Assembly: GCA_903912405.1 (NCBI GenBank)
Contig: CAIWHF010000269.1
Span: 1-11,964 of the forward strand
Source: an uncultured Bacteroidota bacterium
Lineage (GTDB): Bacteria > Bacteroidota > Bacteroidia > Chitinophagales > Chitinophagaceae
Length of the DNA stretch: 11,964 bases
Direction: 5' to 3'
Under the pieces are notes generated by a model. It was not told the origin of the DNA. It ran no database searches and saw only the letters and a list, made by a program, of their open reading frames with translations. Shown here piece after piece: positions 7,287-11,964 of the stretch. The translations under genes and the position numbers were made by a program. Numbering within the stretch: the first letter of the stretch is position 1; the number at the start of each line of letters is the position of its first letter.

Positions 7287-8021
7287 TTACTTATTCATAA
7301 CGGTAATAACCTGAAATAAGGCGGTAATGATAATTACCCCCAAAACAATATAGCGAAAGATGCGTTCCGATGTTTTTATTAGAATCAGCTTGCCCAAATA
7401 ACTCCCTAAAATACTAATACCTATTAAGAAAGGAATTAAAAATATATACTCGTTTCTAAAATAGCCATTGCCAACATAGATGGCTGCTCTGCTGCTATCT
7501 ACCCCTAAATCTATAAGTGCAGAGGTGGCCAAAAAAACTTCTTTGGGCAACTGAAATGCTGCTAGTGTAATGCCTCTAATGGCACCACCAGTGCCCACTA
7601 AGCCAGCTAAAAAACCAGATACTGTTCCGCCTATATACAAATTTGTATTGTTTTGTTGGATAGGTTTATTAAAATTGATCAATAGGTAGATGGATAATAG
7701 CACTATGGCCATATTCATAAATAGGCTTAGTTTTTCGGTAGGTATAAGGGTGGTTAACCAAGCTCCTATAATTACAAAAATAACGGCAGGAATGCCCAAT
7801 TTTAAAGCAATATCTTTATTAATTCCTTTTCTAAATAAAACTATTTTAGACAGATTACTAAATACATGAAATACGGCGGTAATACCCAGTACGGTTTTGA
7901 AATCAAAAAATAAGGAGGCAATGGGTACAAATAGAATACTAGATCCAAATCCGGAGACGGTACCAATAATTTCTGACAATAAAGCTAGACTTAAAAAGAG
8001 TGCATATTTATCTATACCCAT
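7287..8021 (-). CDS. TSUP-family (TauE/SafE-like) membrane transporter
   Basis: A 244-residue protein with about seven to eight membrane helices. It shows the two-fold internal repeat of the sulfite exporter TauE/SafE family: SGFGSSILFVPIASLF (24-39) in the first half and SGFLAGLVGTGGAIRGITLAAF (135-156) in the second. Each is followed by a segment in which an Ala/Thr-rich helix leads to the next (GITAVFHVFSNLSK, LATSALIDLGVDSSRA). Family members move sulfite, sulfoacetate, thiosulfate or other small anions across the inner membrane; the substrate here is unknown. It starts with ATG. It is separated from the gene downstream by 67 bases containing a promoter box, and from the flavin reductase upstream by 85 bases, so it may be transcribed alone. 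A palindrome lies just upstream of its start. Confidence 0.9.
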   Translation of the reverse strand: MGIDKYALFLSLALLSEIIGTVSGFGSSILFVPIASLFFDFKTVLGITAVFHVFSNLSKIVLFRKGINKDIALKLGIPAVIFVIIGAWLTTLIPTEKLSLFMNMAIVLLSIYLLINFNKPIQQNNTNLYIGGTVSGFLAGLVGTGGAIRGITLAAFQLPKEVFLATSALIDLGVDSSRAAIYVGNGYFRNEYIFLIPFLIGISILGSYLGKLILIKTSERIFRYIVLGVIIITALFQVITVMNK

Positions 8022-8025
8022 AACG

Positions 8026-8040
8026 ATTCAATAATTGAAT
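8026..8040. promoter_or_regulatory. Perfect short palindrome upstream of the TSUP transporter gene
   Basis: ATTCAATAATTGAAT is a 7-1-7 perfect inverted repeat ending 4 bases before the ATG of the transporter gene. It could be an operator or a weak mRNA hairpin over the ribosome entry region. It is AT-rich, so chance is a real alternative. Confidence 0.25.
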
Positions 8041-8106
8041 TTGAAAGTTAAAAGTAATGAAAATAGCTATCAGTTTCAATAGGTAAGAGTATATTATAAA
8101 GCTGAA

Positions 8107-8589
8107 TTAAATCCGAATTAACTGTTTTGCTCTTAATGTATCTAAGCTAAGTGCTTCTCCATCATTTAAATTTTTATAAGCAGCAACTTCACACAAAAAC
8201 AATTGATGATCAGCAGCCGGATAGCGATTTATTATTTTCAATTCCATTACCGCTAGTGCATCTTTTAATATTTTGTAACCTCTCCAATCTGTTGTTAGTC
8301 CACGTTTTTCTAAACGAGCCAGTTTGTCAATTTTTTTACCACTCTTTTGTCCTAATAAGGGGATCAATCGATATTGTGTTTCGGCTAATAATTGTAATAC
8401 CATACCATCAGATTGATTTATAAGTTCTAATGTTTTAGTATGCTCGTAAATGGCCACTATAAATTGTTTGGGTTGCATGCTTACAGCTGTAGCATACGTA
8501 CAAATATTCATATTATAAGAAGTGCCCTGGGCGCTACTGATACTATATACCGGCGAATTAATTCGATTCCATGGTTTTTTTCTTGTCAT
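8107..8589 (-). CDS. Flavin reductase-like (FMN-binding split barrel) protein, short form
   Basis: A 160-residue cytoplasmic protein. The pattern PVYSISSAQGTSYNMNICTYATAVSMQPKQFIVAIYEHTKTLELINQ (13-59) is the flavin reductase-like domain: the first barrel strands, the flavin phosphate-binding N/T-rich segment (NICTYATAVS), then KTLELI. The rest (LLGQKSGKKIDKL and ELKIINRYPAADHQLFLCEVAAY) matches the second half of the fold. Proteins of this family bind FMN or FAD and reduce it with NAD(P)H, or use the reduced flavin; the partner is unknown. It is the third gene of the photolyase-like cluster, 24 bases after the other flavin reductase-like gene. The two proteins are not close copies of each other. 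Confidence 0.85.
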   Translation of the reverse strand: MTRKKPWNRINSPVYSISSAQGTSYNMNICTYATAVSMQPKQFIVAIYEHTKTLELINQSDGMVLQLLAETQYRLIPLLGQKSGKKIDKLARLEKRGLTTDWRGYKILKDALAVMELKIINRYPAADHQLFLCEVAAYKNLNDGEALSLDTLRAKQLIRI

Positions 8590-8613
8590 CTTTTAAAAAG
8601 CATTGTACTGTTT

Positions 8614-9222
8614 TCAGGGTTTTGCATAAGCTAAACGACCTAAGGGTGATGAAACAAAATAGGCATCTAGCCCTTGACTAATTACTACCTGTTGTTCTGA
8701 TAAGGATACAAATCCGTCATTTCCCACTAGTTGTTCATCTATATGTATTTGTTGTACGCTGCCAACAATTAGTATCGTACTGTTAATAGCTATCGGAATA
8801 ATTTCTTCCAATTGCATGGCTATGCTTACTACGGCATCTTTCACCATGGGTGCTGTGCAAGATGGAAGATAGGCTGGTTCAAAACCTACCGCTTCAAACT
8901 CCGAAATCTGTTTGTCGTAACGAGCAGATGTTTGGTGCGCCCTTTTATAATCTGCTGCCCTAACATAATTGAGAGTGTATACTTTTGTGCTGATAATATT
9001 TTGTAAGGTATCTCTTTGCACACTATCCGGCCTGTTGATTAATCCATATAAAGCAGGATGCGCTCCTAGGTGAATCAGTGAATTGAAGATGGCAAGATTA
9101 TGATGACCCTCCGAAGATTGAGTGCCAACCAGCACTGCTTGTCTAAAGCCCGCTAATGAATTTATTAATGTAGTTCTATAACGCTGTTCTAATTGCTCGA
9201 TTTTATTTTTATCAATGATCAT
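8614..9222 (-). CDS. Flavin reductase-like (FMN-binding split barrel) protein
   Basis: A 202-residue protein. Residues 15-90 (YRTTLINSLAGFRQAVLVGTQSSEGHHNLAIFNSLIHLGAHPALYGLINRPDSVQRDTLQNI) match Bacteroidota flavin reductase-family proteins: flavin contacts are expected in NLAIFNSLIHLGAHP, and RPDSVQRDTLQN is characteristic. The C-terminus GLDAYFVSSPLGRLAYAKP is also conserved in this subgroup. The ATG overlaps the last 11 bases of the photolyase-like gene, so the two are translationally coupled. I recall this subgroup beside photolyase/cryptochrome-like genes in other Bacteroidota. The inferred role is to keep a flavin reduced, or to exchange reduced flavin, for the light-related partner; this has not been shown. 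Confidence 0.87.
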   Translation of the reverse strand: MIIDKNKIEQLEQRYRTTLINSLAGFRQAVLVGTQSSEGHHNLAIFNSLIHLGAHPALYGLINRPDSVQRDTLQNIISTKVYTLNYVRAADYKRAHQTSARYDKQISEFEAVGFEPAYLPSCTAPMVKDAVVSIAMQLEEIIPIAINSTILIVGSVQQIHIDEQLVGNDGFVSLSEQQVVISQGLDAYFVSSPLGRLAYAKP

Positions 9223-10321
9223 GGTAGGTTACTTTAAGTTTGTTTTCAATATTTTTCCAATAAGCAAAAAAGGATGGATAATATCCACTAGTATCGGCTA
9301 TAATCCAATCTCTTGTTTCTTCTTGTCCGGTATAATTTTTATTCAATGGATGTTCTTTATAATAAACAGTTGTTAGTTTATGCGTTTCCATTAAAGATTC
9401 GAAGGAGCCAATATAAATTTGTAAGTTCTGAATATTCTTACTTAGCGCTAGCATAAAATCCATGCATAATTTACTTATTGGATACTTTAAGAAAAATGCA
9501 GGTTCTATCAGCAAAATTCTATTGCCTTGCTCATCCCGATGCCATAAGGGATCGAGATTATAATAATTATAGAGGAAGCTTGGTAAGTCGCTTTGTACTG
9601 TTATTGTTGATTGTTGGGGTAAGACTGTTTTCAAATTAAACAGTTCGGTGTTGAGTAAAACACTAGGCGTGTTTAATTGTTCTAGCGCTTCGTAACTCGT
9701 ATCTAAAAAAGTACGTTGTTGTTGGGTGTGTGTGTATTTGTTTATGTTTTCTTGATTTACATAATATTTTTTCTGACTGTTTGCTCCAGCTACCCATTGC
9801 CAACTACAAGCATTGCTAGCCCAATCTCCATCCAGCAAATGATAATACATCCATTGTGCAGGATGCAACCAATGCGACTTTGCTATATTACAGGCTAGTG
9901 ATGCAGTATACATCCTGCAATGATTGTGCATATAGCCGGTGGTATATAAATCATGTATGGCTTTATCAATTCCCTCAATTCCGCTTGTGCCTTTTATAAG
10001 GCTAGATGCAAGTGCATGGTTAGTGATGGGTGTCTGTTGTTGTTTTATTTCTTGTTGTAAGTCTTTTACTTGGGCTACGCGTTGAAAATAATCGCGCCAA
10101 CAAAGTTCTTTTACAAAACTAGTCATTTGCTCAAGTGTATAGCCCTTTTTTATAAGATGAACGAGTACTTGTCGGGTGCTGATAAAGCCTCTAGATATAT
10201 AAGGAGATAAATAACTTACTGCTCCGTCTATATAATTTCTGGTTGTACCATATGCTATTGGATCTATTTGGTCTATCTTTTCTACAATAGCATTATAATT
10301 GGTTTCAAATTGTATGGGCAT
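9212..10321 (-). CDS. Photolyase/cryptochrome-like FAD-binding protein with C-terminal alpha/beta domain
   Basis: A 369-residue protein. Residues 20-210 are the photolyase FAD-binding helical domain: TRNYIDGAVSYLSPYISRGFIS (27-48), ELCWRDYFQ (72-80), GIEGIDKAIHDLYTTGYMHNHCRMYTAS (114-141) and the flavin pocket DGDWASNACSWQWVAGA (164-180). Classical photolyases carry an alpha/beta antenna domain before this region. Here nothing precedes it, and an alpha/beta-looking domain (about 245-360) follows instead, with ILLIEPAFFLKYPIS, a helix, LQIYIGSFESL and GYYPSFFAYWKNIE. The family is usually labelled deoxyribodipyrimidine photolyase or FAD-binding domain protein. Whether it repairs DNA or senses light is unknown. 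It heads a three-gene flavin cluster and starts at ATG. Confidence 0.88.
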   Translation of the reverse strand: MPIQFETNYNAIVEKIDQIDPIAYGTTRNYIDGAVSYLSPYISRGFISTRQVLVHLIKKGYTLEQMTSFVKELCWRDYFQRVAQVKDLQQEIKQQQTPITNHALASSLIKGTSGIEGIDKAIHDLYTTGYMHNHCRMYTASLACNIAKSHWLHPAQWMYYHLLDGDWASNACSWQWVAGANSQKKYYVNQENINKYTHTQQQRTFLDTSYEALEQLNTPSVLLNTELFNLKTVLPQQSTITVQSDLPSFLYNYYNLDPLWHRDEQGNRILLIEPAFFLKYPISKLCMDFMLALSKNIQNLQIYIGSFESLMETHKLTTVYYKEHPLNKNYTGQEETRDWIIADTSGYYPSFFAYWKNIENKLKVTYHDH

Positions 10322-10503
10322 TACAACAGTTTATTTAAACTAGGTTCTTTAATATTCTTTTTAATACTATTTATTTTAAGTACTCCATTTTATAACACTA
10401 TTTACCATTCGATTGTTTAAATACAACCAGTAATCTCTTTTTATTTATTCCTGTATAAGGGTGTTTATTTTATTAACGGTATGCAAAGCGATAGGCCCTC
10501 CAA
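10322..10503. other. Intergenic region upstream of the photolyase-like operon
   Basis: No coding frame with family signals was seen. The minus-strand promoter of the photolyase-like operon should lie here, but no exact TAnnTTTG box with proper spacing was found. An inverted repeat AGTTTATTTAAACT (10328-10341) sits 6 bases before the ATG and may be an operator or chance AT-rich symmetry. The rest is unstructured AT-rich sequence. Confidence 0.5.
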
Positions 10504-10543
10504 CAAAAAACCGCTTCAAGTTTTTACACTTGAAACGGTTTTA
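10504..10543 (-). terminator. Strong rho-independent terminator
   Basis: The arms 10507-10520 and 10529-10542 pair over 13 of 14 positions (one C/A mismatch) around an 8-base loop. On the minus strand the hairpin is followed by six T. It ends the transcript of the secreted-protein gene at 10569-11084. The plus-strand side also ends in four T, so some bidirectional activity is possible. Confidence 0.88.
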
Positions 10544-10568
10544 TAGAATGCTTAAGAAAGCTTGGATT

Positions 10569-11084
10569 TTATTTCCAAAAATTCCATTTTACACCATCAA
10601 AAATTGCCAGCGATTTACTCCACATGTCATAAACCATAGTGCCGGCTACGGGCGATTTTATTTCTGTTTCGGCGTTGGCTACTTTTGGTAATACTAATGC
10701 TTTATTAGTAGCTTCTAATACCAATACACCCGAAGCGCTAGATGTACTTGCACCCATAATGGCTACGGTGCCCTGCTCTGCTGAGGTGTTTAAACTCAAG
10801 GACGATAAATTTCTTACCTCATCACTGATGTCTATCCAAGCGCCATTTACACGTGCTTGTGCTTTTGCTGCTGATAAGTTCACAGCATTTATTAATAGTG
10901 TGCCATCGCTAGCTCCGGCTCCTGTTGGTAAGGTTCTTACCACGGGCAGTATGATACCGTTGGTAGCATTAGGGGCAAAGTCTAATATGGCTGCCCCATC
11001 TACACTTTGCTTACCTACAGCAACCTGTGCCTGCGTTGCATAGCTAAGTAAGCTGGCTGCGAAAAGTATTAAGATTTTTTTCAT
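10569..11084 (-). CDS. Secreted protein with two repeated surface-type modules
   Basis: A 171-residue protein with a clear signal peptide (MKKILILFAASLLSYATQAQ, cleavage near AQA/Q at about 19-20). The mature part contains two versions of a module common in Bacteroidota surface proteins: an Ala/Val-Leu-Asp/Glu opening, a (G/A)xxLP turn, then G-T-(M/L)-(L/V)-(Y/I), and a closing D/N-G-x-W. They lie at 32-87 (AILDFAP...GIILPVVR...GTLLIN...NGAWIDIS) and 120-170 (VLVLEATNKALVLPKV...GTMVYD...FDGVKWNFW). Such modules also occur in tail-fibre-like and adhesin-like proteins. There is no type IX secretion C-terminal domain. The gene follows the truncated surface-protein gene in the same direction with a hairpin in between. 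The function is unknown; cell-surface or extracellular display is likely. Confidence 0.75.
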   Translation of the reverse strand: MKKILILFAASLLSYATQAQVAVGKQSVDGAAILDFAPNATNGIILPVVRTLPTGAGASDGTLLINAVNLSAAKAQARVNGAWIDISDEVRNLSSLSLNTSAEQGTVAIMGASTSSASGVLVLEATNKALVLPKVANAETEIKSPVAGTMVYDMWSKSLAIFDGVKWNFWK

Positions 11085-11349
11085 TTTTTAAAAGTTTATA
11101 AAAACCAAATTAGTTCATTGAACTAATTTGGTTTTATTGTTATAATAATTAATAATTGCAAGCTCTTTCTATACATTTCCAACCGCTGCCGTTATACAAT
11201 TGGAAACAACCATTGCCAGTGCCATTTGCGTCGGTCACATAGATAAGCATACCTTCTACTAAATTAGTACCAGTGATGGCGTTTCTTTGTGCTAGCGTCA
11301 TACGCGTAATTACAAATCCTTTATTGGAAGATTCTAAAACCAAAGCGGC
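10575..11349 (-). repeat. Three-copy protein module shared by two adjacent genes
   Basis: Copies lie at 11173-11349 (end of the truncated gene), 10824-10991 and 10575-10727 (both in the 171-residue protein). The shared pattern is A/V-L-V/D-L/F-E..., then N-K/G and a hydrophobic I/V-L-P or V-I-T turn, G-T/M-M/L-L/V-Y/I, and N/D-G-x-W. Similarity is at the protein level only; I see no long nucleotide identity, so the copies are old or divergent. Confidence 0.6.
11101..11135 (-). terminator. Long perfect hairpin between two surface-protein genes
   Basis: The arms 11101-11117 and 11119-11135 are exact reverse complements (17 + 1 + 17). On the minus strand the hairpin is followed by GGTTTTTATAAAC, a moderate T-tract. 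It lies 13 bases after the stop of the upstream gene and 16 bases before the next ATG, so it acts as a terminator or attenuator between the two. Confidence 0.8.
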
Positions 11350-11964
11350 GTTTGGCACATTGTCGGGCCATCCTGCTTGTTTGCTTTGTGTGGTAAAGCC
11401 TACATTTCCAAAAGTGCTTGGCGTACCCGTTATTGGATCTTTTACACAATATGGACATTTAACTACGATCAACTCATTCGATAACACTTTATTAGCGCTA
11501 CCACAAGCCGACTCCGGATCTACGGTCATAGACACTTGATTAGAGATACTACTATCCGTATTCTTAGTAAGCACTTTGAAGCTAATAATTCCATTTACGG
11601 TATTAGCTGGAATGGTCATGCCAGTGATGTACAAGATATTTTTATCAGTAGCATAATTGTTTACGGTTCCTCCAAATGGATTGATTAACGAATTGGCAAC
11701 AAATTCTTGTGCACCATCTAGTCGTTCTAAAAATTCTACAGCATTAATAGCGCTTGCAGAAGGGTTGTTTACGGTTATCGTATACGTAAGCTCGGTGCCA
11801 TCTCCATTAGCTGTTTGTGAAAAACATTTGTTCACCGATTTTGTTATCGTTGGTTTGTTGGCCATAGTGCCAGCGGTATAATTGACCACGATATCTTGAA
11901 AATCATCGATGCCACTTTCGTCATCACTTTGATATGGATTTGGACTGTTGGTACCACCTACTAC
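11149..11964 (-). CDS. C-terminal part of a large surface protein with DUF11-like repeat (partial)
   Basis: The frame is open to the window edge, giving 271 residues; the true start lies outside. A GTG at 11889 could mimic a start, but coding clearly continues upstream with NSPNPYQSDDESGIDDFQD, an acidic linker typical before repeat domains in large Bacteroidota adhesins. Next comes a DUF11/conserved-repeat-like beta-sandwich (TITKSVNKCF...TYTITVNNPSASAINAVEFLERL...ISFKVLTKN...ISNQVSMTV, frame residues about 39-147). A cysteine-bearing linker (KCPYCVK) follows. The protein ends with the same module found twice in the next gene (ALVLESSNKGFVITRM...EGMLIYVTD...YNGSGWKCI). It is probably a secreted adhesin-like protein, ending in ACNY without a recognisable sorting domain. 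Confidence 0.78.
   Translation of the reverse strand, partial: VVGGTNSPNPYQSDDESGIDDFQDIVVNYTAGTMANKPTITKSVNKCFSQTANGDGTELTYTITVNNPSASAINAVEFLERLDGAQEFVANSLINPFGGTVNNYATDKNILYITGMTIPANTVNGIISFKVLTKNTDSSISNQVSMTVDPESACGSANKVLSNELIVVKCPYCVKDPITGTPSTFGNVGFTTQSKQAGWPDNVPNAALVLESSNKGFVITRMTLAQRNAITGTNLVEGMLIYVTDANGTGNGCFQLYNGSGWKCIERACNY

Noticed and set aside
10461..10691. Plus-strand open frame across the intergenic region
   Set aside because: It runs through the terminator hairpin and into the antisense of the secreted-protein gene. Its product is basic and Phe/Lys-rich without any recognisable domain.
10639..11043. Plus-strand open frame of 134 residues
   Set aside because: It lies wholly inside the minus-strand secreted-protein gene, which has a signal peptide and recognisable modules. 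The plus frame shows low-complexity Ala/Ser/Thr with no family signal.
11149..11889. Complete gene starting at the GTG at 11889
   Set aside because: The frame is open to the window edge and its translation upstream of the GTG (PYQSDDESGIDDFQD) looks like genuine protein. There is no signal peptide after the GTG.
1..11964. Mobile elements, CRISPR arrays, tRNA or rRNA genes, phage genes
   Set aside because: No transposase, integrase or terminal repeats, no regularly spaced direct repeats, and no tRNA- or rRNA-like sequence were recognised on either strand.

Overview
The window reads as chromosomal DNA of a member of the Bacteroidota, most likely the Chitinophagia/Sphingobacteriia side of the phylum. 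The sequence is AT-rich. Candidate promoters match the phylum-specific -7 element TAnnTTTG, and Shine-Dalgarno signals are not evident. The protein families (BatA-like, DUF4199, OmpL-like porin-2, DUF1569, and a photolyase-like protein paired with flavin reductases) are ones I know from Bacteroidota. The genus is not identifiable by eye. Every convincing gene except the first lies on the minus strand.

Layout: Positions 1-351 hold the tail of a rho-independent terminator for an upstream gene and a small three-helix membrane protein on the plus strand. Its stop codon abuts the stop codon of the minus-strand porin gene exactly. Positions 352-6421 are a tight minus-strand operon with gaps of 2-12 bases. 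In transcription order it encodes a BatA/von Willebrand A-like membrane protein, a dihydroorotase-like protein that has lost its metal ligands, a DUF4199 membrane protein, a membrane-anchored family 2 glycosyltransferase and an OmpL-like porin. Most of this set points to the cell envelope. Positions 6499-7219 are a DUF1569 (DinB-fold) gene followed by a small secreted Kunitz-like protein. Positions 7287-8021 encode a TSUP-family transporter.

Positions 8107-10321 are a flavin/light cluster: a photolyase/cryptochrome-like protein whose FAD-binding helical domain is N-terminal and whose alpha/beta domain is C-terminal, the reverse of classical photolyases. Two different flavin-reductase-like split-barrel proteins follow it, the first overlapping it by 11 bases. 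Positions 10504-11964 carry two secreted or surface protein genes, one of them cut by the window edge. They share a repeated module of about 50-60 residues and are separated by a long perfect hairpin. A second hairpin terminator closes the unit.

I found no tRNA, rRNA, CRISPR array, insertion sequence or phage signature. The best candidates for something under-described are the permuted photolyase/flavin reductase cluster, the ligand-less dihydroorotase inside an envelope operon, and the bacterial Kunitz-like protein. Some start codons were chosen here against the longest frame: the DUF1569 gene is placed at a GTG (7219) and the Kunitz-like gene at an ATG (6756), because the longer alternatives begin with TTG.
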